Assembly: GCF_030551255.1 (NCBI RefSeq)
Contig: NZ_CP130630.1
Coordinates: 496,001 to 560,000, forward strand
Direction of reading: 5' to 3'
Source: Streptomyces sp. NL15-2K
GTDB lineage: Bacteria > Actinomycetota > Actinomycetes > Streptomycetales > Streptomycetaceae
Length of the DNA: 64,000 nt
Shown here: piece by piece, positions 47,894-58,402 of the stretch
Position numbering within the stretch: the first letter of the stretch is position 1
How the letters are laid out: each line of letters starts with the position of its first letter
Translations under genes and position numbers: made by a program
The notes under the pieces: generated by a model
Database searches by the model: none
Seen by the model: the letters and a program-made list of their open reading frames with translations, nothing else
What the model was told of the DNA's origin: nothing

Positions 47894-49119
47894 ATGGCTG
47901 TGCCCACCCCGCACGGCGTTCCGGTCGACCCCGGAGCCGTACCGTTACCGCCCGATCTCGCCGAACTGCTGTACTCCCAGCTGGAGACCGTCGCCGACGA
48001 GGTGGAGGAGGAGGTCCGCCGACAGGTGCCGGAGTACGCCCGGCCGGCCGACGGGACCTACGGCAGGAACCTCAGAGCCGGGGTGGTGCAGGCGCTGACG
48101 CTGTTCGTGGACCACATCGCCGACCCGCGCGGCCGGCGCGACGCGATCTTCGCGACGTACTACGGACTCGGGCGCGGTGAAGCACTGGAGGACCGCGGCC
48201 TGGACGCGCTGCAGTCCGCGCTGCGCATCGGGGGGCTGCACGCCTGGCGGCTGATGGGCCGCACGGCGGAGGAACTCGGGCTGGACTCGGCGGTCGTGGC
48301 CGCGCTGGGCGAGCTCGCGTTCCGCACGGTGCACGAGGTGGCGGAGGCCGCGGCGGCCGGGTACGCGGAGGCCCGGCTGGCCGGCACGGACGAGTTGGAG
48401 CGGCGTCGCAAGCGACTGCTCGACCTGCTGCTGAGCGAGGGCCGGTGTCCCTCGAGGCCGTGCACGACCTGGCGCACGGGGCGCGCTGGTCGGTGCCGCG
48501 GCAGGTCGCCGTCGTCGCGCTGGCGGCCGGCCCGGACCAGCGCGAGGCGGACCGGCCGCTCGCCACTGCGGGCGCGCTGGTGGACATGGAGTCACGGCCG
48601 CCGCGCATGCTGGTGCCCGACCCGGACGGCTCCGGCCGTTTCGGCAGCCGGGCGTTCACCCTCGCGCTGCGCGGCCGCCCGGCCGCGATCGGGCCGACGG
48701 TCCCGCTCACCGAGGCCGCGCGGTCACTGCACTGGGCCGCCCGGGCGCTGGGACTGATGGGCCGTGGGATCCTCCCCCGGCAGGGCGTGGTGCGGTGTGC
48801 GGACCATCTCTCGACGCTGCTGCTGTACGGCGACGAGCCGCTGCTCGGCCAGTTGCAGGCGCGCGTCCTGGGCCCGCTCGACTCGGTCTCGGCGGGGCAG
48901 CGTCCCCGGCTCGCCGAGACGCTGCTGGCCTGGCTGCTCAGCGGCAGCAACGTCCCCGATGTCGCCGCGCGGCTGCACGTCCACCCGCAGACGGTCCGCT
49001 ACCGGCTCCGGCAACTGGAGAAACTCTTCGGCGACGCCCTGCACGATCCGGACACCCGGCTGGACCTTGTCCTCGCGCTGCGCGCCGAGGCATTGCGGGA
49101 GCCGTCGGCGGGCAACTGA
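47894..49119 (+). pseudogene. PucR/CdaR-type transcriptional regulator, frameshifted
   Basis: The N-terminal part (LPPDLAELLYSQLETVADEVEEEV onward) is a helical sensor region, and the C-terminal part carries the PucR helix-turn-helix (VAARLHVHPQTVRYRLRQLE). The frame changes near 48441-48445, where GGCCGG seems to have lost a G. ATG 47894 has AGGAG eight bases upstream; ATG 47771, overlapping the esterase stop, is an alternative. It sits inside the PKS locus and may be its regulator. Confidence 0.8.
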
Positions 49120-49271
49120 TGAATTGCGCTGTGCGCCCCATACTCATGTGGGCACAAAAATCCGCGGCAATTCCATAATCCTGTCCATAACACTCCGGAA
49201 GGAAACGCGAATACGTTCGGGACGTCCTTTTCACAGGCGCATTCACGCGCCCCGCAAGCGAAGGATTCCCC

Positions 49272-49913
49272 ATGCGTATCCGCTTGTGCCTCGCCGCGCT
49301 CTCGCTGGTCGGCGGAGCCGGACTGGCCACCCTCTCGGCGCCCACGGCGTCGGCCGCTCCCTGCTCGGACATCGACGTCGTCGCGGCCCGCGGCACCTTC
49401 GAACCGGGCAGGCTCGGCCTGATAGTGGGCGACCCGGTGTTCTCCGCCCTGGAAAAGAAACTGACCGGCAAAACCGTCTCCAGCTACGCGGTGGACTATC
49501 CCGCCGACCTTTCCCTGACCTCGGCCGCGCAGGGCAACAGGGACCTGGTGAACCACGTCAACAGCCAGGCGGCGAACTGCCCGAATCAGCGTTTCATTCT
49601 GGTGGGCTATTCGCAGGGCGCGAACGTCGTCGACAATTCCATCGGCATCAGCAGTGCCGGCGCGGTGGTCGGCAGCCCGATCGTGGCCACCCTTCCCGCC
49701 GCGGTCGAACCGAAGGTCGCGGCCGTGCTGTTGTTCGGCAATCCGATCCGGGCCCTCGGCAAGAGCGTCACCGGCACCTACCAGAGCCGCACCTTCGACA
49801 TCTGCGCCCAGGGCGACCCCGTCTGCGAGCGCGGCGGGGGTGACACGGGAGCGCACCTGAGCTACCGGGACGACGCCGAAGCGGCGGCCACCTTCGCCGC
49901 GGGCAAGGTCTGA
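49272..49913 (+). CDS. Secreted cutinase-family serine esterase
   Basis: The 213-aa enzyme has a signal peptide (to about ASAAP) and the cutinase fold. The nucleophile is S114 in GYSQGAN, the Asp lies in GDPVC, and the His lies in AHLSY. Cysteine pairs fit the family disulphides. It hydrolyses cutin or lipid esters outside the cell. In mycobacteria a cutinase-like protein (Rv3802c) is encoded beside pks13 and fadD32, which makes its location here notable. The reading frame is intact, unlike the five genes before it. Confidence 0.9.
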   Translation: MRIRLCLAALSLVGGAGLATLSAPTASAAPCSDIDVVAARGTFEPGRLGLIVGDPVFSALEKKLTGKTVSSYAVDYPADLSLTSAAQGNRDLVNHVNSQAANCPNQRFILVGYSQGANVVDNSIGISSAGAVVGSPIVATLPAAVEPKVAAVLLFGNPIRALGKSVTGTYQSRTFDICAQGDPVCERGGGDTGAHLSYRDDAEAAATFAAGKV

Positions 49914-49942
49914 GCCGTACAGGACTGAGCCGTACACAGTCT

Positions 49943-49974
49943 GTGGGCCCGGGAGGATCTCCTCCCGGGCCCAC
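49943..49974. terminator. Bidirectional terminator hairpin
   Basis: A perfect 14-bp stem (49943-49956 with 49961-49974) with loop ATCT lies between the convergent cutinase and lipase genes. Confidence 0.85.
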
Positions 49975-49990
49975 TGCCGTGCGGGGACCG

Positions 49991-51713
49991 CTATTCGGGT
50001 GACTGCGCGAAGCCGACGAGGTTGGTGGAGACGGGTTCGGGCCGGCCGTTGTTCTGCACTGGCGCCGCGGTCAGCACGTCGAGGTGCTGGTAGCCGTCGG
50101 CGACCACGGGGTTCAGGTCGGGCGGGACGCGGCCCGCCAGCAGCCCTTCGCCCGCGAGCACGGTGAGCGTCGGGTTGGCGGTGAGCCCCTCGGGATGGAC
50201 GACCAGCCGCTTCACCTGCGGGGAGGTGGCCAGTTGGAGGTCGGTGACCAGCTTGGTCGGGAAGTACTGCTCGGTGAAGTCCAGCGGCTGCTCGGCCAGG
50301 CTGCGGGCCAGCTCCCGGATGTCGGTGACCTCCTTGCCGGCCGAGGTGAACGGCGTGCCGTCGGCCGACCGGTACCCCGGGTCGTCGGGCTCGCCGACAC
50401 GGTCGTAATCGCGCCAGGTGTAGAGCGGTCCGTGGGGCCGGTCGGGGATGGCCTTGTACTCGGTGCCGAACAACCCCGGCTGTTGTGAACTCCCATTGGC
50501 AGCAGGGAAGTTCTTGTCGGCGATCGGCCCGCCGTCGAAGAAGCCCACGCTGGTCTGCAGGAACGCCAGCGGTACGGAGTGGTCGTCCAACAGGGCTCCG
50601 AGCATCGCCGCGTTGGTGAGCCGGAAGTCCTTCACGCCGGGTGAGCCGGTGAGGAACGTGGTGGTGTCCTCGGAGAACAGGAAGCGGTTGGTGGCCTCGA
50701 TGTTGACGTTGGAGGGCAGATAGCGGGGCAGGTCGGCCTCGCCGTCGGCGTTCTGGAGGGTGCCCAGTCCGGCGACGGCGAGCAGGGTCATGGTCTCGGG
50801 GTTGAGCAGGACCGGCGCGGACAGCGAGCGCGGCAGCACTCCGGTGTCGAGGCCGGCCTGCACGGCGGCGTAACCGAGGCCGATGTCCGGCAGGTTGGTG
50901 TCGTCGGGGAGGCTGCCGCTCAGGTCGGCCAGGGAGGTGGAGACGGTGGTGTCGAGGGCGAAGTAGCCGGCGCACTGGCGGTGTCCCGCGTCGGCGGTGG
51001 TGGTGCGGTCACCGTCGAAATCGGCGGTCGCGAAGTAGCCGGTGATCACGCCGCCCAGTGAGTGTCCACCGCAGAGCACCTTCTGCTCGCGCAGCCCCTG
51101 GTCGGGCAACTCGGCGGTGAGCAGGTCGTATTCGTCGCGGACGGTGTGTTCGATGCCGAGCTCGGCCATCCAGCCCAGCCGGCCGTTGCCGACGAAGCCG
51201 TCGAAGGTCCGGTCGGCGACCTGCTTGCCCCGGTAGTAGTAGTCGACGGCCGTGTGCTGGTCGCCGGAGGCTATTCCGGTGCGGTCCTCCAGGCAGTTGG
51301 AGCGCCGGTCCAGGGCCCAGAACTCGATGTGGCTGCCTTGCGCGGCGGCTCGCGCCACGGTGTTGCGGGCGACGCTGTCGAACGCCCCGGCGCCCTCCAG
51401 GATGCCCGGCTGGGCGACGAGGATCCGGTCGGCGTCGGCCGACGCGTCCGGCCCCGTCGGAGGAGCGGTAGCGCAGATACGACAGCCAGTCGCACGCCTG
51501 CGGACGCGCCCCGAAGGACGCCGGCAGCGGCACCTTCACCCGCACCACCGACTCGGTCACCCCGTCGACCGGGGAGGTCGACGCCACGGGCGTTTCCGTG
51601 CGCTCGCCCCGTGTCTGCGCGTCCGGAGCGGCGGCCGTGAGCGCGCCCGCGGTCAGCAGCACCGCCGGCGCGGCACATCGCCACGTTCTCTTTCTGCTGC
51701 GACTCGTGTTCAT
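49991..51713 (-). pseudogene. Secreted alpha/beta-hydrolase (lipase-like), frameshifted
   Basis: The protein begins with a signal peptide (TWRCAAPAVLLTAGALTAAA). The lipase-type nucleophile elbow GGHSLGG lies in the larger downstream part, which also has a long lid-like insertion and a His near the C-terminus (DGYQHLD). The N-terminal 90 residues and the rest are in different frames. The run of four G (plus-strand CCCC at 51452-51455) has one base too many; with three, SSDGPDASADAD would read through. Substrate is unknown; it converges with the cutinase. Confidence 0.75.
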
Positions 51714-51814
51714 AGCCGGACGGTAGGGCGGGTGCCGCCTGCCGCTCAGGCGGTGCTCACAGGAACGCAGACCCCTCGGACTCCTTTGTCACCAGCCCAC
51801 ACAGAGCACGTACG

Positions 51815-52696
51815 TCAGTGCAGCACGCTGAGCGCTGCGGGCAGCACCTTGGCGGTGACGGGGAGGTGGGCCCCGACCTCGCCGTCGGCGCCGTAGGGCA
51901 CCGCGCGGTCGGCCTCGATGTGGATCTCCCTGCCGCGCAGGATGCGCACTTGGGGCCGGTGGACGTGGGCGCCGGTCCTGAGCTCGTTCATCAGGGCGAA
52001 GAACAACCGACGCGGCGCCTCGGCGATCATCACGACGTCCAGGAGGCCGTCGTCCACGCGGGCGTCGGGGGCGATGCTGCGACCCGAGCCGTAGTAGCGG
52101 GAGTTGGCGGCCACCACCGTGTAGCCGGTGTGCGGGTGCTCCACGCCGTCGACCGTGACCCGGTAGCGCACCGGACGCCAGGTGGTGACGGCCCGCAGTC
52201 CGCCCGCGTAGTAGGAGGCGGTGCCGCGCAGGAGTTTCGCGCTGTTGGCGTGGCGGTTGGCGACCGCGTCGACACCGGCGTACACGCTGCCGAGGACGAC
52301 CGTGCGATCGTGGACGGCCGAGTGGAGTTCGATGGTGTCGACGGGGCGCGGCTCGTTGTGGAGCAGGATGCGGGCCAGGTCGGCCGGGTCGGCGGGCAGT
52401 CCGAGTGCCCGGGCGAAGTCGTTGCCGCGGCCTGCGGGGACGATGCCGAACAGTGTGCCGGTGCCGCTGAGGGCTCCGCCGACGCCTCCGGTGATGCCGT
52501 CGCCGCCGACGGCGAGTACCACCCGTCCCCGCTCCCCGGCCTGCCGGGCCAGGTCCTTGGCGTGGGTCAGGCTGCGGCTGTACTCGGTCTCGAGTTCGGC
52601 GCCGGCCTCCCGGAGCAGGCGCGCCACTCCGAGCAGCGTCGCGGCTCCGGTGGATCCGCCCGCCGTGGGGTTGACGACCGCGGTGAACTTTCGCAT
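51815..52696 (-). CDS. Diacylglycerol kinase-like lipid kinase (DagK family)
   Basis: The 293-aa protein has the diacylglycerol/sphingosine kinase catalytic motif (VVNPTAGG, then VVLAVGGDGITGGVGGAL) and a C-terminal beta-sandwich. It phosphorylates diacylglycerol or a related lipid to recycle it into phospholipid. ATG 52696 is chosen because GGGAGG lies seven bases upstream and the nucleotide-binding motif follows directly. It lies downstream of the interrupted FAD oxidase on the same strand and probably shares its operon. Confidence 0.92.
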   Translation of the reverse strand: MRKFTAVVNPTAGGSTGAATLLGVARLLREAGAELETEYSRSLTHAKDLARQAGERGRVVLAVGGDGITGGVGGALSGTGTLFGIVPAGRGNDFARALGLPADPADLARILLHNEPRPVDTIELHSAVHDRTVVLGSVYAGVDAVANRHANSAKLLRGTASYYAGGLRAVTTWRPVRYRVTVDGVEHPHTGYTVVAANSRYYGSGRSIAPDARVDDGLLDVVMIAEAPRRLFFALMNELRTGAHVHRPQVRILRGREIHIEADRAVPYGADGEVGAHLPVTAKVLPAALSVLH

Positions 52697-53983
52697 CGGT
52701 GTGCCTCCCGGGCGGGCGCGGGTCGAGTCGTGGGGCGGGCGCGGGTCGGGTCGTGAGGCGGGCAGGGTGGGGTCCCCGCCGCGACCGCTGGGGGGGTGGC
52801 TGGGTTCAGTCCGCGGGCAGCAGGACACCGGGGTTGAGCAGTCCGGACGGGTCCAGTCGCCGCTTGACGGCGCGCAGGGCCTCGACGCCGAGGGGGCCCG
52901 CTTCCCGGACGTACCAGTCCCGGTGGTCGGTGCCCACGCCGTGGTGGTGGCTGATGGTGCCGCCCGCGGCCAGGATCGCCTCGCCCGCGGCGTGCTTGGC
53001 CCGCATCCAGTGCGCCAGGGCGTCCTCGCCCTGGGCGCAGACCACTGTGAAGTACAGCGAGGCGCCGTTCTCGTAGACGTGGGAGATGTGGCACATGACC
53101 AGGGGCGGGGTGCCGGCGCCGGTGAGCGTGGCGGTCAGCGCGTCGCGGACGGAGGCGTACAGGCCGGGGATCCGGGACCAGAAGGCCGCCGTCTCCAGCG
53201 TCTCGGCGAACGCCCCGGCGTCGAGCAGGGAGTCGCGCAGGTACGGGGCCGAGTAGCGGCCTTGGGCCCAACGCTGTCCCGGCTCCTCGCCCAGAGGGGT
53301 TCCGCCGCAGTCGCGCAGGACGGCCGCGGCACGGTCCCGGCGGTACGCGGCGTCCGCCTCCGTGCCCTCGAAGCCGGCGATCGCCGTGCATCCGGCGTCC
53401 TGCCGCGCGTCCGCGGAGCCGATGGCGTCGGGCTGGGCGAGGCCGATCAGCGTCTCGGTCTCGTCGGACAGCCGCAGGACGGTCGGCCGGGGCCCGTCCT
53501 GGGCGAGCCGGCGCAGGGCGGCGGCCCCCGCCTCGAAGGAGGCGAAGCGCCAGCCCTCGTAGACACACGCCTGCGGGACGGGGCGGATCCGGACGGTCAC
53601 GGACGTGATCACGCCGAACGCCCCTTCGGAGCCGAGCACGAGCTGGCGCAGGTCGGGTCCGGCCGCCGAGCGCGGGGCACGGCCGGTGTCGAGGGTGCCC
53701 TCGGGTGTGGCGAGGGTGAGTCCCAGCACCATCTCGTCGAAGCGGCCGTAGCCGGCGGAGGCCTGCCCGCTGGAGCGGGTGGCGGCGAATCCGCCGACGG
53801 TGGCCCACTCGTAGGACTGCGGGAAGTGGCCGAGGGTGAAGCCGTGTTCGGCCAGCAGCGCCTCGGCCTGCGGGGCGCGCAGGCCGGGTTGCAAGGTGGC
53901 GGTGCGGGAGACCGGGTCGAGGGCGATCAGACGGTCCATGCGGCGCAGGTCGAGGGCGACGAAGGTGCCCCGCCGCTCCGGGG

Positions 53984-54152
53984 CTAGTGCCCCGGCGGGC
54001 AACGTTCGCCCGTTGAGGAGCGGCGTCCGGTGCGTGCTCTCGGCGTGCCGGCCGGAAGTCCTCGTACTGGATGTACTTGGGCTTTCGGCCGGTGCGGCGA
54101 GAGCACGTGCCGGGCGTCGCGACGGGGCGAACGTTGCCCGTCGGGGCACTAG
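53984..54152. mobile_element. 161-bp palindromic element, copy 2, flanked by CTAG
   Basis: The body is 53988-54148 (161 bp) between CTAG at 53984-53987 and 54149-54152. Its outer 24 bp are inverted repeats (23/24), unrelated in sequence to the arms of copy 1. The central stem (54050-54061 with 54079-54090) has ten Watson-Crick and two G-U-type pairs. Body positions 31-62 match copy 1 with one mismatch. No protein is encoded. Confidence 0.85.
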
Positions 54153-55583
54153 TAGGACTCCGTTAGGTCTTCCGGTCGGGCCTGTTCGGGAGCATGTTGG
54201 GTTGGGTGGATGCACATGAAGTGAACCGTGTGCGGGCGAAGTTGGCGCTGTTCGTGGCGGATGTGTTCGCCTCGGTGCCGCGGAAGGACCAGCGGGCCAA
54301 GGGCGACTGCTACTTGCGCGGACTGATGCTGGACGGTCGGCGCAAGTCCATCCAGGCCATGGCCTCGCGATTACCGGACGGCAACGAGCAGAACCTGCAG
54401 CAGTTCGTGAACCAGTCCACGTGGGATCCGGTGCCGGTGCAGCGCAGGATCTGCGAACGGATGCTGCCGCTGATCGGTCCGGCGGCGTGGGTGATCGACG
54501 ATGTGTCGGTGCCCAAGGACGGCCGGATGTCGGCCGGGGTGGCTCCGCAGTACTGCGGAGCGTTGGGAAAGAGAGCAAACTGCCAGGTCGCGGTCAGTAT
54601 TCACGCCGCCACCGACACCGCCTCCTGCCCGCTGCAATGGCGTCTGTTCCTGCCTGAGGAGTGGGTATCGGACACCGTCCGCCGGGACCTCGCGCGGATC
54701 CCGGCGGACGTCACGCACCGCGAGAAGTGGCGCCTGGCCCTGGACATGCTCGACACGCTCGCCGGCTGGGGCATGAGGCCGCCGGCTGTGGTGGCTGACG
54801 CCGCCTACGGCACCAACGCGCATCTGCGAGCCGCATTGTCCGACCGCCAAGTCGCCTACGTGCTGGCCGTCCGCGGCGATGTGACCGCCCATCCGTTGGA
54901 CGCGGAGCCTGAGGCCCCAGCCCGCAACGGGCATGTCGGCTGCTGGCCACAGCCCCGCTACCGGCATCCAGCACCGTCCTTGGCGGCCCTTGCCGCCGGC
55001 CTTGATCAAGACGCATTCACCCCGCTCACCTGGCGGCACGGCTCGAGAGGGGAGTTACGTTCCCGCTTCGCCGCCGTGCGTGTCCGTCCCGCCGGCAAGG
55101 CCGTCGAGCGCCCGATCAAAGCTGCGGCCTCGGCCGGACAGGGCTGGTGGGACGGGATCCTGCCCGACTGCTGGCTGCTGGTCGAATGGCCCTCCGGCGC
55201 CGAGGCGCCGACCGATTACTGGCTGTCCAACCTGCCGGCCGACACTCCGATCGCCGACCTGGTCCGTCTGGCGAAGGTCCGCTGGCGCATCGAGCACGAC
55301 TACCGCGAACTCAAGCACGGCCTGGGCCTGGACCACTTCGAAGGGCGTTCCTGGCCGGGCTGGCACCACCACGTCACCCTCGTGACCGCCGCCCACGCCT
55401 TCCTCACCGAACAGCGCCTGGCCCCAAAAGTGCCCGGGCCGGTCTCACCCTCTACCAAGTCCTCGAGACCCTCCAGGACGTCTTGAGGTGCTGGACCGGC
55501 ATCTGCACCACCTGCCACCAAACCCTGCCCACCAGGACCTACACAACGCCAAGATCGAGAAAGACCTAACGGAGTCCTACTAG
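54149..55583 (+). mobile_element. IS701-family insertion sequence
   Basis: The element (54153-55579, 1427 bp) has perfect 19-bp terminal inverted repeats (TAGGACTCCGTTAGGTCTT at 54153-54171 and its inverse at 55561-55579). It is flanked by 4-bp CTAG direct repeats (54149-54152 and 55580-55583), which fits the YTAR target duplication of IS701. It inserted at one of the CTAGs bounding the 161-bp element inside the FAD oxidase gene. Confidence 0.92.
54194..55486 (+). CDS. IS701-family DDE transposase
   Basis: The 430-aa product has an IS4/IS701-type catalytic core (WVIDDVSVPKDGRMSAGVAPQYCG with the first Asp, VVADAAYG with the second, and RWRIEHDYRELKHGLGLDHFEGRSW with the catalytic Glu). GGGAG precedes the ATG. 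Near the end frame 0 gives a short Ser/Pro-rich tail. The -1 frame gives a tail containing LTLYQVLETLQDVLRCWTG and a CTTC motif, ending at 55569. The heptamer C-CCA-AAA at 55423-55429 is in the correct phase for -1 slippage. Confidence 0.92.
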   Translation: MLGWVDAHEVNRVRAKLALFVADVFASVPRKDQRAKGDCYLRGLMLDGRRKSIQAMASRLPDGNEQNLQQFVNQSTWDPVPVQRRICERMLPLIGPAAWVIDDVSVPKDGRMSAGVAPQYCGALGKRANCQVAVSIHAATDTASCPLQWRLFLPEEWVSDTVRRDLARIPADVTHREKWRLALDMLDTLAGWGMRPPAVVADAAYGTNAHLRAALSDRQVAYVLAVRGDVTAHPLDAEPEAPARNGHVGCWPQPRYRHPAPSLAALAAGLDQDAFTPLTWRHGSRGELRSRFAAVRVRPAGKAVERPIKAAASAGQGWWDGILPDCWLLVEWPSGAEAPTDYWLSNLPADTPIADLVRLAKVRWRIEHDYRELKHGLGLDHFEGRSWPGWHHHVTLVTAAHAFLTEQRLAPKVPGPVSPSTKSSRPSRTS

Positions 55584-56065
55584 GCCGCCGACCACGGAGG
55601 TGCCGCCGCCGAACGGGACGAGTCCCAGGCCGTGTTCGGCGCATGTCCGCAGGACGGCGAGCACGTCGTCGTGGCTCGCCGGGAGGACGACGGCCGCCGG
55701 AAGATCGTCGACGTCGACGTCGCGCATCCGGAGCAGGTCGGGGGTGGACTTGCCGCGGGTGTGCCGGATTCGCGTCTCGGCGTCGGTGCGCACGTGCTCA
55801 CCGCCTCCGAGGGCGGTGAGGAGGGCGTGGTGGGCGGCCGGGTCCAGTAGTGACGGGGGGACGGGAATGTCCTCCAGGGCGACCGGCTCCGCGCCGCGCG
55901 GCTTGACTCCGAGCAGTTCGCGCAACAGCCCGATCACCGAATCCGGCAACGGCTGGGCCTTGGCCGGGTCGCCCCAGCCGCTCCACAGCATGTCCATGGC
56001 TGTCGTCCTCACCGATTGTCGAGATGCCGTTCCTGGCCCCCTCACGGGGCGTTACACTGTGACAC

Positions 56066-56658
56066 ATGACGCCTATTCGTCACAACCATTCGGACGACGC
56101 GGTGCTCGACGCGGTGCGTGACTGTGTCCTGGCCGTCGGGGTCCGCCGCACGACCCTGACCGACGTGGCCCGCCGCGCGGGTGTCTCCCGGATGACGCTG
56201 TACCGGCGCTGGCCCGACGTGCGGACCCTGGTCGGCGATCTCATGACCCGTGAGTGGGCCGGCGTGGCCACCCGGGCCAGGCCCGAGCGGCGTCCCGGGG
56301 TGGACACACGGCGCCTGATCGTCGACGGGCTGGTGGCCGGCGTGGACGGCTTCCGCGCCCACCCCCTCTTCCGCAAGATCGTCGACGTCGATCCGGAACT
56401 GCTCCTGCCCTACGTACTGGACCGGCGCGGAGCCAGCCAGGACGCGCTGTTGGGGCTGCTGGCGGAGGACCTGCGGGAGGGCCACGCCGACGGATCGGTA
56501 CGTGCCGGCCACGTCGAACGGCAGGCCCGGTCCCTGCTGCTGATCGTGCAGTCCTTCACCCTGTCCCTGCGGACCATGACCGAGGAGGACGACGCCGAGC
56601 TGAGCGCCACGGCCTTCCTCACGGAACTGCGGACGATCCTGGAGAGGACCCTGACGCC

Positions 56659-56662
<4 letters not shown>
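56066..56662 (+). CDS. TetR-family transcriptional regulator
   Basis: The 198-aa repressor has the N-terminal helix-turn-helix (TLTDVARRAGVSRMTLYRRW) at about residues 30-50 and a ligand domain of the TetR C-terminal type. It is divergent from the FAD oxidase (68 bp between starts) and overlaps the glpD-like gene by four bases (ATGA). It probably controls both sides of the locus in response to a lipid or glycerol-derived ligand (inference). Confidence 0.92.
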
Positions 56663-58220
<1,558 letters not shown>

Positions 58221-58285
58221 CGGCCGGGGCGGGGGGGACGGACGACGGGCGGCCGGGGAGGGCGAGGGACGCCGGACGGCCATGG

Positions 58286-58369
58286 CGGGGCGACCGACGA
58301 CGGATGGCCAGGGCGAGGTGACCGACGACGGACGGCCAGGGCGAGGTGACCGACGACGGACGGCCAGGG
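58286..58369. repeat. 28-bp tandem repeat, three copies
   Basis: Copies at 58286-58313, 58314-58341 and 58342-58369 share the sequence around GACCGACGACGGACGGCCAG; the last two are identical and the first is diverged. They lie between the convergent glpD-like and methyltransferase genes and may act as a transcription buffer. Confidence 0.85.
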
Positions 58370-58402
58370 GCAGGTGGCCCCAGGCTGCCGCCGCTCATGA
58401 GC

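Larger units (their letters stand above)
52806..55997 (-). pseudogene. FAD-linked oxidase (glycolate oxidase/AGPS type) split by two insertions
   Basis: The N-terminal third (55997 to 55584, MDMLWSGWGDP to VPFGGGTSVVGGL) and the C-terminal part (53983 to 52806, APERRGTFVALDLRR to NPGVLLPAD) belong to one FAD-binding PP-loop protein related to alkyldihydroxyacetonephosphate synthase. The split is at a single CTAG: removing the 161-bp element, the IS and the extra CTAGs joins GGL to APERRG exactly in frame. Flavin-binding GGGTSVVGG and the FAD-oxidase C-terminal domain are otherwise complete. It is divergent from the TetR gene. With GlpD and the lipid kinase it may have served glycerol-ether lipid metabolism (inference). 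Confidence 0.9.

Noticed and set aside
52710..52755. 23-bp direct repeat upstream of the lipid kinase gene as an attachment site
   Set aside because: The two units are immediately adjacent, GC-rich and lack an integrase or tRNA nearby; it is likely local slippage.
58286..58369. 28-bp repeats as a CRISPR array
   Set aside because: Length is CRISPR-like but there are no spacers between units.
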